Source: Glandiceps talaboti (lineage: Eukaryota > Hemichordata > Enteropneusta > Spengelidae). Taken from it: 62,500 nt of DNA. Position 1 is the first letter of the stretch; each line of letters starts with the position of its first letter. The notes under the pieces are model-generated. The model was not told where the DNA came from, did no database searches, and worked only from the letters and a program-made list of their open reading frames with translations. The stretch covers positions 4,595,001 to 4,657,500 of the forward strand of contig NC_135558.1 of assembly GCF_964340395.1 (NCBI RefSeq), in the 5' to 3' direction. This document shows positions 27,101-42,036 of this stretch, in pieces. The position numbers were made by a program, and so were the translations under genes.

Positions 27101-30100
27101 ATTTGACATCACACTGGGATCCAGCTGACAACAGATTGATGACTGCAGAGTAGAACTCATAGTAGTCAAAGGTCTTATCAAACAGAACTTTACAAACCTG
27201 GAAAGCAGACAAATAATATTGTTAGTTTAATTGGAAAGCCAGGACACTGGTACAAATCTTCTCAGTCAATTTTGTATTTTTCATTATTGTGATAATAATG
27301 CACACACCAATCATGATTTTTTTTTTGCTGGAGTTGATACAACAGTAACAAGCCTTCAATGCATTAGACAAAGAGATAAACATCATAGTCACAATACCTT
27401 GATAATTCAAGATGCCCATCAACTTGCTGAGGGACATTTCCCCCTATATAAAGTTGCACATTCTGTACCATCAACTTGCTGAAGGACATTTCCCCCTACA
27501 CATAATGTTGCACATCCTGTCCTATCAACTTGCCCCTACACAGAGTTGCACATTCTGTACCATCAATTTGCTGAGGGTCACCCTCCCCCCCCCCCCCCCC
27601 CCCTACATAAAGTTGCACATTCTATACTTCAAGTCTACACTCAGGATGCTGGTGCCATGTTAGACTGAGTAATTTGTCATTGTGGGATTTCCTTTATTAT
27701 CATTCAATTCACATCACAAGTCCTATATTACTAATCATTACACGATCATCTCAGGTATATCTGATACGTTCCTGCCATTGTTGCTAAAAGTTTACTGTGT
27801 GTAAAACACCAAAAATACAATCAATTTACCAATCCTACTTTCCTGCATGTTGTAGTATATTGTATTAAGGATTTTAAACCCCATATGTGTTGCGGTAATA
27901 TTTCTAAGCCTAGGGTGAGATTCCAACCAGATAGTACATGGAAAAAAGTCCAGTAAGTAGAGGGGTGAAAAAAATGTCCTAATATGAACTTACTTCTTGG
28001 TCAATCTTTGGAGGAGATGTGTTCCGAAGGTCAGATGGCGTTATGTGGTAGAACCTTGGCTTCAGAGATCGCCATGACGACTGGCATGAACCACATCCTG
28101 TTAGATAGATTAATATATTGTATAAATAAATGGCATGGATGTCTGTTGTGATGTTGTGTTGTGTTGTGTTGTGTTGTGTTGTGTACAGTAGTAATTTTTA
28201 TAACACTAACTTGTGGCATAATTGTTTACTGCGAGATAAAACATTACAAGTGGTAAGAACACTTTATTTTTGTGTACTGATAACGGAAATCTCAGTAAAA
28301 TCAATGTTCTCAGTCGAACCTCAGACATTGTATTGCTGGTGGAGATGTATCAAACAAGAATATGAAGTAATATGTGACCTGAGGTCACAAGAGTACATCC
28401 TCTGTGTTGCATGACTACAAATATTAAATGTTAAAATTCCAATATGGCCACCCTTTTACAAGATGGCTGCTAACTGGTATATCTTGAAATATTTGAATCA
28501 TGAACAAGAAAAATATGTTGACTATTCATATATCAATTCAACATTTAAAAAAAAAAATTCTGCTGAAAAGTAATCCTTCCATATTCTGTGATGGAACTTT
28601 ACAGTACACAGACCAAGGCCCATAGTGCTAGGTATAATCTGAATTTATATATCTATATGGTTCTATTCAAAGAAGAAATATATGTGCATCTTACAGGGCT
28701 TTTCTTTGGATCAGTAAAACTAATTTAGAATCTGGAACCAACCCCAAGAGTTGGATTACTCGTGAATAACATTTCAAATTTTAATGCCTATATTTTGTAC
28801 TCTCAGATCAAAAAGATAGATGCATAGTACAACATGAAATGAAAACTTAGTGTAAATACCTTCAGCTGATAACAGCTTCCTATAGTTGTCTTCTACCACT
28901 TTACATGGATGGTATAATTTACAAAGTGATGGACTGCCACCGTCTTGCTGTGTGACTGATGACAGACTTACTGAGTGTAATGTGAAGACATTCCACTGGA
29001 CCTAAGTTTACAAATAGATCAATTATTAAACATTAATTTCTTATATCAAACTTGCAAACATAAAGTAGAATCAAGAAGGTGTCTGTGCTCTTAAAATGAA
29101 AATTCATCTCTCTTGGTAATCCTATTAACATTTATTCCAAGCGCAAACTTTGAAATTTGTTACCTGAAATTTTCGACTACATACTTCAGTCTTAATCAAG
29201 TACGCAGTTGAAAATTGCACGCAAACAATTTTAAGTTTGTGTTTGGAACAAGAGTTTAATGCAATACATACATTTCTGTGTTACTGATAGTCCTTAGTTT
29301 TCTCTGACTTTGTAACTCCTTCTATTTCACTATTTGTCACAGTTTGAAGTTTTCAGTAAATAATCATTATTAGAGTACACTCCATGGGTCTCGATCATAA
29401 ATACTATCACATACTTTTCTGATTTGATTGCCAACTTTTACAATTAGCTACAACACTCCTCATGTACACAATGTTGAAATGGATGAAGAGTCTGCAAAAA
29501 CAACTGTAAGTGATTTTTTTAAACTCTATTTTGATCAGTAATGAGCATTTATTATTCTTTGCTCTGAATCTTACCTGTTCAAATAATGGTCCAGGCGGTA
29601 CTGAATAGTGATGGAGGAAATACTCAAAGATCAGGACCAGTCTACTTAGTGCCAGGGGTGGTACCTCATCTAGAGAACTAAAACAGAAACAAAGCATAGA
29701 ATTATGCCACTTTATACACACATCTATTAATAAAGTTTATAGTTTTCAACTTATCATATCTCTCTGATTGTTAAACCATTGACTAATCAAAGTGGATGAT
29801 GCTGCAATTGCTTTTCAATATTCCCTCTACATGTATATAACATTGTATTTTGAGGGGCTATTGGCTTACAATTACTCTATTTTGTTTCCTAACTCTCTCT
29901 CTACTGGGGGGGGGGGGGGGGTTATAAACTACAAATTGAGCAAAACAGGATTAAAAGACTGCAAAGCAAACAATGGATATTATACAGTCATAAAAATCAC
30001 GGTTTTTGTATCTAAATTTATCTTACCTCATTTGTGATATTTCCATCATTGCATGGGTCACTCTCAAAACCATGTTTCTTTTAGTCTTGTTTGTAAAGTT

Positions 30101-33100
30101 TTGAAATATAAACAGCATCAACTGTAAATGTTCCACATTGATATCTACAAAGAAAACAGAATGAAAATAACTTATAGGTGTGTTCTACAGACAGATCGGG
30201 CCTTACATAAACAAATACTCATACTATGATAGCCGAATGAGCCCCTAATGAAAATAGCGCCCTCAAGAGTTAACTAATAACCCAGGCTGCTCATACTCTA
30301 CGTCCATCTATACAAAGCACCTGTTGCGATCTTGGTCTATTGTACGACACTTAGAGAGAAACATAATGTTAGTAGGAAGTAATATCATCATTAATATGAC
30401 ACAACCCCTTGACATGAGAGTACGAATTTGGCATACTCAAGATATTTGCATGAGTACTTGCAGTGTTCTCTGGTTTTGTATTTTCACGAGTGTGGTGAGT
30501 GAAAGTGGAACAGAAAACAATGCAAGCCTGAGTGCAAATACCCTTGTGTATCCAAAGTGGCACTAATGAGCCATGGGGTTTTATTATTATTACATTTGTT
30601 TACCTGAAACAACAAATTAAAATTTTCCTTAAAGTTATACAGTGCAATCACAGAGTTTTATGTGGAATGAATGATCGTGGCATTATTTGCATATCATTTA
30701 AATGCAAGTATGCAGTAATGGTTTTTGTATTGCACTGCCGGTGAAAACACTATGAGTACAAGTATGTGAGCACAGACTCAGAGGTTCAAGTAATCATTGG
30801 TATATATGTAATAAAGTGTCTTATCTGCAATTCATGTATTCAAAAGTCCCGCTTACTGTCTGTATATGAGTCTAACGTTTGTCAACAAGCCACAAGATCA
30901 TTACATTAATAATGATTTACCGTCAAATTCTGTCAGGGGCACTTTTTCTAGTGCTCTATCTTTGAGAGTGTCAATCAACCTCTCCCAGATACTGATACAA
31001 GCCTTAGTGTCTAGTTTCTTGCCCATGTTTTTCTTCTGTCGGAGCAACAGGATGTGAGCAAGAACTGCAAGGCATCTTGGGTAAATGTTGAGTTGCCATG
31101 GTCCCTCAGCCATGGGGCTTATTCCTAACTGTGTCAACAAAGCATCCTGGAAAAAATGTAAAACAAAATATGGTGAAATATAATCAGGGAGGGCTAGATC
31201 AAAATATGACCACATGTTGTAAATCTATATACTTTCACCACTAGAAATGTTGCTGTTTAAAGGACTTTGACTATTAGTCAGTCTAATTCTTATATAGTAC
31301 TGAATCACTGTGGACATAAAAACAGTTTAATACTTTGGTTACTATCTATTTACACATTTTTCATTTCTGATGAAATAAGAGTGTGAAAGACACAAAATCA
31401 TAGTACATGGACCAATTGAGTTTTGAAACACCTATATTCTTGTAGCAACTTTGTAGTGATGCTCTGCTAGAGAGTTTAGCCAAAAACAAACTTCAACAGT
31501 AAGAATGTAACTATAGCCCCTAGTCCTCAGAAGTTTTACATTGTATGAAGATTCAATAAGTCTGCTTTTTCCGTAGAGATAAGACATACCTGTAGATCAT
31601 CAGATAATGTACCGGATGACAACAAACGATGATTGAAATGGGATAATGCCATGGAAAAGTCTTCATAGATTTTCACTGAAAAGAAAACAACATCACACAT
31701 TATATTAGAAAACTTTGACACAGAGTTGGTTTATGCCTCACTGTTTCAGATCAGTTGATATATCACTTGAATATATTCTAGACAAAAAATGTGAAATACT
31801 ACAAGCATTCAAATAAGGGAACAGAACTAACTTTCCAGCAGTTACGTCTTCTAATGAAAGACATAATTTGTTGTTGTGGCTCAAAATGAAAGTTGATAAG
31901 AACTGAGTTTTCGTGTCAGTCACAACATAGTAAGGGATTGGGGAACACCAAACTTTGGTTGATCACAAGTACTTCCTGTGTGTGAGGTGTGCATCAAATG
32001 ACCTAGATGATATGCTGCTTGTGAATCACAACACAGTAAAAGAAAGGGGAACACCAAACTTTGGTGGTTCGCAAGAAACAGTTGTGAATCAGTGGTGCAT
32101 CAGATTTAGTAAGTTAGAGGGCATACAACTGCACTGTTCTGAGAGGAGTAGGGTGTTTTTCGTAGTGCATCATTGAACAAATCAATACACAATGCTTCTT
32201 ACCATCATCAAGTTTGGTCATTTCTCTGTCCAAATCCTTGATCACTGTGGCCAGTCCTACCATATGCTGTTCACTGAATGATTTCCTATAAGTTACAACA
32301 GTGATAAATAATGCATGGTTCATAAAATAGTGATGACAACAGTTGATATCAGTTGTAGTGTATGCTGACATGTACAAGCTTGATAGATACAAAAGTTACA
32401 TGTATATAGTGTATTTATTCAACACAGTAAAGTGACACAGAGTTGTCAACAATTGTAGCATATAATAGAAAGGCTGTACTTGGGTGTTACAGACAGGCTG
32501 ACCAAAAATAATCATCAGCTTGGTAGATCAAATGACAGACAGCTTATACCACAAGCTGTTAGATGTTATAGGCTGTCAATGTCAAATATCCAATGGTGAC
32601 TAACAGTAAACACAAATATTTAGTTTTGATACACTGATACTCTACGACCAAAAGAGACAAGGGGTATTTATAAACATTGAACACGTGATATTTTCGACTT
32701 ACCTCATGTAACTACTGACTAGTTGGTTGTTGGAATTAAACATGTGAACAGTCAGGAATCGTAGAATCTCACAGGCAAGGTGGATAAACTGTTATGGGAA
32801 TAAAACAGAATATAGTTATTAATATGAACAGTCATGAATGATATGTATTAATCAATTTTTTATATGCTTTGTATACATTGCACGACTTAAGGCCTACCAA
32901 GAATCTGAATTAATTATACATCATTAGCATGAATACATGAATAACCATGTCTAATTAGCATAAACTTAAATATATGAATATTCATTTGTGTAATTAGCAT
33001 AAATACTTACCCCATCAGGTTCTTTCTTGTCAGGTACAACAGTGACACCCTCATTGAGTCCAGTTGGTGGTGAATTCCCATCATTATCACTTAGGTCATG

Positions 33101-36100
33101 CAATGGAGGGGGGCGAGGGGGAGGAGGAGGTGCACTAGAGGAGTCTGATTCCGGTGACAAGGCCTCTTCAAACCACTGTCCTAAGATTGGTTCACTGTCG
33201 TCATCTGTACAGAAACAGTATACATTTGTAATATTATAATATAATAATAATCTTGGTTTTATATACATGTAAGTTGCTTTCCAACACTGTGCTCAAATTG
33301 TTTTACAATTATTTCCTCTGGCATGGATCTATATTGGCACTGTGGCCCTTTAAACTTCCACAACTCCCTAGAGAGAATGCAATCCATTGCAGTCTCTGTA
33401 GACACATAGAATTAAAGCATTCACATTGAGACCTCTATCCTACTAGGTCCCCTAATAGGGAACTTGCAAACCCACCACGTTGAATGTTGCATTTTGGGAA
33501 ATGTGATAATAATACTAATGAAATTGTATTGTAAACAATACTGGTACATTGTTTGCAACCACGAATGATCAATTCATAGTTACCCTGACTATTGTGGGAG
33601 GTTTATTTTATTGGTAGCTCCAGATTAGGTATTACAATAACCAAAGAAAATCCCATAGTCTTTTATGTCTGAGCATGCTAAGTGTGGACTGCAAGTTCCC
33701 TATTATACAGCTGGGTTGACTAAGGCACAATGGTGGTTCAAATGTTGTCTAAGGACTAAAGATTCAGAATCAAATGGCAGCAATGAGGCTCAAACCCACA
33801 ACCTGCAGATTTCAGGCCATGCACTGTAACCATTCAGGCATCATGACTTCACATCATGAGTCTGTAACTGACAAGTGTGTTGGCAAATTAAATTGGCACA
33901 GTCAGGCTGCATTGTCAACTAAAGTCAGAGTACAAATATACATACATAATACTTGTACATATAAGCACTTATTTAGGACCGAATCAACACTGATACAGCA
34001 TGATAACACTTTTTGAATATGTACAAAGAAGCTTGGTAACTGAGATGCTTGTTTTTGAGTTTTCAGAATCTTTTTGTACCCAAATATTAGTTCCACATCT
34101 TACTGAAATGGCCAGAGTGAAAGTAATGACTGACAACCTTAACTCCCTCTAGTACCAAAATGGATCAATCTTATTTGTAGAAGACAATAGGCATTTCCAT
34201 TGGTAGTGTCAGGAAAGGGGTACAATATAGGAATGTACGTACCATCTGAAGACTCTTCTGAACTGCTGAAGTCTTCTTCATAGTAAGTATTAGAGTCTGA
34301 TTCACTACCACTTTCTGATGGTAATGTCACTTTCTTTTGTCTCTTCAATGAGCAGGCCTGTGTGGATGAAAATAAAAGTATTAAAATCAGTCTAAGTTTA
34401 CAGGAACACAACATGATAACTAATGTGTTAACTAAAACAGTTTGCAGAGTTTATATAAAAAAGTTCATATTCACCAGGCATAAGCTTTCAAAAAATCTCA
34501 AATCGGCAATAAATAGTTTCATCATGCAATATAATTTATAATCTTGAAGGCATTAGACCATACTAAGGAAACTGACCTTTTTATAAGACACTGTGAAAAG
34601 ACAGAGAAGTAGATTGGTGAGTTGTACACCGTCAATAATTCTTTGAACTCTTTGCCATGCAGTGTAGTTTGGCATGATGTTCAAATCTGCGGGACTAATA
34701 TCCAAACTGGAGGCAGTCTGTAATGTAAAATAAACAGAACAGTTTTTAACACTTTACATACAATGTTCAGTTTATTTAAATCATCACTCAAATCTAAATC
34801 CCTTGATTTTTGCCAGGCTTGTTTGTACAATCACAGCTGGTGTACAGGACAACGTAATTTTTATTAGAAATTCCTCTCACTCACAAACACTGGGTTATGC
34901 AACCCTATATCACCATAAACATGTTTGAACATATACAACCAGTGACAATATTATGAATTGGATTACCGGTAATAACACTTTGCACAGCATGTTGGAAACA
35001 CAGAGACTTGTATTACCAATTCATGGTTTGATAACAGATTTATGGCCTCTTTACATAATAGCCCACACTCACAAACATGTTTCAAGTTTCCCTGGTGTTT
35101 GATGTAAACATAAAACTGTTCTTATCAAACCACGAAATGTAATACAAGTCTCTGCTGTTCCAACATGCTGTACCAAGTGTTATTAATCCAATTCATTTAT
35201 TTACTTTTCCTGTTGGTAACAAGTTCCACTTGTATATGTTTGCTTGTCACTGGTTGTAAAGTGTGTGTAGAGAACAAGTGATTGATTCCAATCATTTGTG
35301 AATAACAGAAGAAGCTTATGGTCAGCTTGTGGCTGTACGTTTACTGATAATTTCTTTGGCTGTCACTTTCCTGTCAGTCTGTGACTACACATCGTGACCT
35401 CTCACCTTTGATATTCCTTCAACATGTAGGTCTTCTAACAGTACAGTCAATAGCTTGACAGCATGGTCTGATAATGCAACTGTTAGTACTCCAAAGCCTT
35501 GAAGTCTGAAGAATTAAGACAAAAATTCATTTTGATGATTTTGTTATTTGTAGAAATCCTAAACCAAAGAAATGAAACAAATGAAGACTAAGCATAACGA
35601 AACTTTGATGAAATCATGAGCAAGAATTCACTGTTAAAATCTAATCTGCCATAATTTACTTAAACATCACGTGACTTCATGACACACCACATAATAACTA
35701 GATTAGCACCACTTCCCTGAGTGATTTTGTTTTCATGACATACATGTATGTTGTGCATTTTTTAAAAATAATCGTAATAATATTTTTTCTTTCTATCAGG
35801 TTCACACTAAATATTCAGTTTTCCAAAACAGTGCCTATCCAATACTTTTGCAGCATCTCCACACATGTGACTATCTCATAAAGGGAAAATGACAACTTAC
35901 ATATGAACACAAAATTTGAAGAATCTCATCAACTTAAGCAACATAACAGTAATCAAAAGTGCCTAGTTCCTTACCCTTTAGCAGAGCTTGGTCTAGTCTG
36001 TGTATGTTCTTTACTCTTAGTTCCAGTAGACTCCTTAGACTTGGGAGATGACGAGTCTTTGTCTTTGTCTTTAGTGCTAGTTCCTTTGTCAGCAATGTTA

Positions 36101-39100
36101 CTAGCATTGAGACCGAGTATAGCTTGTAAACCAATCAGTATACACCATGCTCCCAGCATGTTGAAGTTCTGTAGATTCTGTCCTCCAGCCCTGGTGGAGT
36201 TCTGTATAGCACTGGCTACTGTGTTGAACACTGCCAGCTACAGTAGAAGTGAAAACAATACTATGATTATCTCATGAGAAGGTAAAATTATATACTCACA
36301 TTTTCTTATTCTGGACACTTGTAGTATGATGATGGAGCACTCAACATCAGCAATACAATTTTAGTTTGTGTTAGGGGGTCTTATTGTACATGTACAGACA
36401 CCCTAACTACCCATGTTGGGTAAGGTAGAAATTAGGCAGTTGCACAAAGAACTTGTCCTGAACAAATTAATGATCTCATCTTATCTTAATGGCTCTCCAG
36501 ATGTGACGGCACTAATATGAAAACCTGGGAAGGAATCATGGGCTTTTAACTTGATTACAAATGCATGCATGGCAAGTACACTATACCACTGTCTTTTCCT
36601 GCATATATTTATCTATCACAATGCACAGTTTTATTTATTTTTGTGCATATTAAAATGCAATCTTGATTCAGATATTAAATCAAAACAAACATGTCACTCT
36701 AAACTTGACGGATAGACATACTGATATTTCATGCCTTTGTCAGAACCCAACAATTTGAACTGTTGCCAATTAGATAAATGTGTGCATTAAATTGACAGAA
36801 TCATCAGAATTCAGTTAAAAACTTACACTTTTCTGTACAATATTGACAGCATACATTTCATGGTCTTCATCTTTGGATGTTGAACCTCCTCTCATCTGTG
36901 CACTGCTGGCTATGTTCAAAATGGTATTACATGTTGCCACGGTAACACCAGCATAGAGACAGCTCATTGCTATGGTAACAAGGTCAGCTAGACGAGATGG
37001 GGTCAAAGGTTCCAGGATAGGTAGTGAGAGGGCATGAGACACTATATTGATGTCATTCATCAGTGACTGGAAACTGAAAATTTAATATAGTACCTGTGGT
37101 TAGAACGTTTTCAACTTCTGGAAACATGTATATAGTAGTACATGTATTAAAATAAAACGAGAGGTGCAATCAGCACCGGTAATGACTGAAACGAAGAATA
37201 TTTTGCATTTTACATCACTTCACAGTAAGTTGCTGTTTACATTTAGGAGGTGCATTATTAAGGGCAACATCGATTTAACTTGTAGTTACACTGACTCAGG
37301 CAGCTACTTTCTAGTTTTTGAAAAACTATTGTGTTTTTTATGTAGATGTTCCTAAAAAAATTGTTTTCCTTTTTTTCTTTATGGGACTTTTTGATGGCTT
37401 GAAATTACAGAAAAATAATAACAAAAACAACAACAATAATGTAAGAAAATATACTAACCTGTTTCTAGCAGCAATGGCATCACTCACATTGCTTGGCATG
37501 ATAAAGAATTTACCAGACAAAGCTTCTTGGTATCTGTTCACATATCTCAATAGATAGGGTAAATTCAGGCAGATTTCCAGCACTGCGTCAGCACCTCCCA
37601 GATTATGTAAATTGTCAACATTTCTAGCAGCAAAGTAAGACTTGATATCAACACTGGAATCAAGTTTACTGCTCTCAAAATCAATCAATTTCTGTGGATA
37701 AAACACACATACACTCTAAGTGAATCTGAAGATTACACCACGCAAGTTACAGCTAACTAAAGCTAATACAGCAGCCAAAAACAAGCTTGTCATTCTTGGT
37801 CTAGTTTTGCACCTTAGCCGTTTTTTTTCAAGAAGTTCTGATTTATTGGTTCCCTGATAAGAAACATGAATGAATTTAGATAATTATCCAGTGTTATATA
37901 TATTCCACACAACTCTATAGTAATTCCTAGGAAGAATACCATATTTGGCATATAACATTTAACATTTACTTATTTTCTATAGCACCCTTGCTATTATAAA
38001 ACATATTCAAAAGCACTGAACAATAACAATTAAAAATTAAACGTATTGGGAAATGAAATAAAAATAAATCCCTATACAGTTAAACTTGTAAGATAAACAT
38101 ACATAAAAGTCCTGATAAAACTAATGAAGTCCTACAACACTTGCATATGATGGTGAGTGTTAAATTCATGCTAAAAGCCTGATAAAAATTCTGTGAGCCT
38201 ATGTCAATGCTGTCAGGTCGCCTCTGTGAACACTATCTTTGTTTCTTACCTTTGTGATGTCGTCACTGTCAGCTCTCCTCTTAGTCGATACAAGACTGTC
38301 ATAACTTGGACTGACTTCAGTAAATGCTGATGTCAGCTGTTGAAAGAAATCTGAAGGAAAGCCACCAGGTGTCTCCACTTCTTTTGTCAGTGGTAGTTTC
38401 TCTTTGGCTGCAAAAACCATACAAAAACATATTAGTATATCTGTCAAATCAAAAGTAGGCAATATCAGTCAGCTAGTCAGTCATATTTTGTTGACAGCTT
38501 TCAATTATTGCTGATCCTCCTAACAAAACCATATCTAAAAGTTCAGTTTAGTGTCATAGTTCTGAGTGAGACCTTTTAGCCTCAATTTGGTTACTTCCTT
38601 GATGACATCACACCAGTACATCCTGGACATCCTCTCCATCGTTTCCCTATCCCACTTAACCATTCCTTCCCATAGTCCCTTTTCCAAACTGTTTACCACC
38701 CTAATCAAGTTCCCAAAGAAGTTCACTCTCTGTTTCACTGCCAACCTTTATTGACCACAAATGGGTTTCATTCTATTCTAAATGTATACATAATATATGA
38801 ATACATAATTAAACAGTTTTCTGCCTGGCAAGATTTGACAAGAAGGCTCAGGGACTGTACTCATAAGTTAAGACAAGGAAGATAGTATTTGGGGTCTTCG
38901 GGTTGCTACATGTATGCAGTATTTTTTTTCTAAGGGTGCTAAGTAGGTAAACTTACCTGAGTTCCCCAGTAATTTTACTGTGGTTTCCTACCAGTGTTTT
39001 TGCTAAGGATGGTAAGTAGGTAAAAAATACTCGAGTTCCCCAGTAATTGTACTGTGGTTCCCCACCAAAATTATATTACAATGTATGAGAACTATGCCAG

Positions 39101-40123
39101 TTTTACCAAATTTACCCCTGTCTGCTACCAGGATTCCCACACCTTAGCAAAATCACTGTTATGATATCATTTTTTGCAAAAACTGAAGTATTATTGAGTA
39201 TGATTTTGATTCTACATGGAAGGCACTCAGGATTAACAACAGGGCTGGACACTACCTTTGTTCTTTTGTTCCAAGAGATCGAACACTAGTAGACATATAT
39301 AGTTTGTATTAGCTATAATATCCACTAGAAAAATACTTCCAAACACCAACACTATATCATACTTACTATCTGACCAAGGTAGCATAGGCATTTTTGATGA
39401 TTTCATCACTGCAGTGAAAGTGACCACATCTGGTTTGAGTAATGCCCCATTTCCCTTGCACAGTCCTTCCACCATCAACATCATGTTATTCTGTCAACAT
39501 TAAAATATATATATAGACAGTGCCTTAGATGAAGTTAAACAACAGACAGTGCCCTCGATTAAAGGGGACTAATGATAAAAAAAACATCTCATGTTATAAT
39601 TCAGGAAACCAATCAAACTGGAACTGGTACACTTTCTTTCTTTCTTTCTCTCCTCATGTTCTAGTTATCTCTATATTGTTTATGGAGGTGAGAGACAGTC
39701 TTGCAACATACACCTCGTGTAAAAAAATACATCATTATTAAACTACAGAGTACCTAAAGTAGAGAAAAACTTGATTACAATGAGTGACTTACCAGTGTAA
39801 CAGCACAATAAACTAGTGACTTACCAGTGTAACAGCACAATAAACTAGTGACTTACCAGTGTAACAGCACAATAAACTAGTGACTTACCAGTGTAACAGC
39901 ACAATAAACCAGTGACTTACCAGTGTAACAGCGCAATAATCATCATGTTTCAACAACCTCCTTAGACAAAAGTTCATCAACACTTTACATGCTGCTGTGA
40001 CTGTATTGATACTTGACTTTGGTACTGTAACAAATACATCAAAATTTAAACGTTATCACAAAATGTCAAATCTTCACCCTCTGGACTGTGTGTGTGTGAG
40101 CATGCATATGTGTGTGTGTGTAT

Positions 40124-40163
<40 letters not shown>

Positions 40164-40230
40164 GTGTGTAGGCATGTATATGTACATGTATGTATGTATG
40201 TATGTATGTATGTATGTATGTATGTATGTA

Positions 40231-40289
<59 letters not shown>

Positions 40290-41996
40290 ATGTGTCATCA
40301 CCAATGGTCATTAAACATTAGGCTTGAATATAAGTCCAAGAATTGAATAATTTTTGGGCTGATGCAATATCAGATATTGTATCATATGTATACACATATA
40401 TGACAAGTAAACAAATACATATATTTGTATCTAGTTAAGAGGAATTCACCATTTGCTAAGATACAACACCTATTACAGTCAAACAAAATGGACTTTATTG
40501 CATTCTATGTCCTGACAAGAGGCTTCTACATGTACATCATAAGTTCCACGTACAAGCCAAGTTACTGTCTTTGAACAGAAAATACGGATTAATATATCCT
40601 GGTTGTTCTACATCACGACAACCTGCGTCTACATCACTGGTTCTCAGGTGCTCAAACTATGAGTCAAAACTGTCCAAATTGCCATTATTTTGCCTAATAT
40701 TTCATAAGGTATGCTTGCAAAAGTATATTATATTTTTCCAAATATTTTTGTTTTGTTCAGCCAAGGAAAATACTAGTGATCAAGGGGTTTGTCACTATGA
40801 GTTGCTAGATGAGTAGTGACAAGGCCTCTTAGGTCACTCATATTTTCCTTGGCTGAATGAAGAACATTAATGAGGAATGATATTGAAATATGGCTAACCC
40901 TATAAAATACATGTATGTATTTCTCTACTTACTTTCTGCAGCATGAGCACTAATATAGTGCGTTGACAGTGCCACAAATGCTGAATAGAAACACTCAAAC
41001 TGGTCTTCATGTTCCAAGATTTCTTGTTCACTGAATCAAGACAGAAAAAGTGATAAGTTACTGAATATACTGCATGGTAGATGTCAGACACTCCTAACTA
41101 ACAGTACTTGATTGTACTTTCGTAGTTTGATGCCAGACACATAATTTCCCAGTTGGCTGTGGATGGAAGGTCACTCATACCACACTCATACTTATCATAT
41201 TTGTGTGACTATCACCCAACTATTCCAATTTAATAGGATATTACATTTTAATAGTCTTCCCTGTCCTGGGAGTGCATGATGTTCCTTCTCTCCCCTTACA
41301 CCTCCATGCTTCAAGAGACAATATCCAAATTCAACATAGCATGGAAGGTACGCCATGACAGGGCACGCTCACACAACAGTCAATCCCTTTCATTTGGTAG
41401 TGAGTGGTTATATAAGTGGATTGATGACTGGACCTTTCAGACTAAGCTAGAGCAGGTTGGTGAGGGTGGAACAACACAAAATATCTTACAGTCAAAAAAC
41501 GATACTAAATTTATAATGAGACCATGGCTTTAGTGTAATCAACTAACAAGAATCGCAGCAAATTTACTACACTTGTACTGAATGTACATTGGGAAATGGG
41601 AAGAATATAGAACAATAGACCAACTGTACAATATAAAACAATAGACAATAGAGAGGGATCCCTCTCTATTGTCTATGATAAAACAATAGCCCAACTACAC
41701 AATAAATACACAATGGCATTCAAGTTAGGGAGTTAGTGCACAGACCCCACACTATGGTTAGTGTTAGGTTAGGGACTGATAGTTGTAACAGGAAACACAA
41801 TGTATTTGACTGGGGTTCTAGACCCACTATCATTAACACAGTACATGTAGGTGATATCTATATCAAACCATGGAGGTTTAAGGGGAGATCTCCCCTTATT
41901 AATATTACATCTCAATGGTTAAAAAATGGTGGCCACATGAGCCACGTACTTGGGGAAACAACTGTTCTTCCATATATACATATAAACACACAAACA

Positions 41997-42036
<40 letters not shown>

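Noticed and set aside
33780-33853. Possible tRNA gene on the minus strand
   Set aside because: Degenerate boxes are continuous with the SINE body and shared with the 12.1 kb fragment.
35665-35680. TCACGTGA E-box sites (also near 50224, 52769 and 62082)
   Set aside because: Four copies of an 8-mer palindrome in 62 kb at unrelated positions are weak evidence for regulation.
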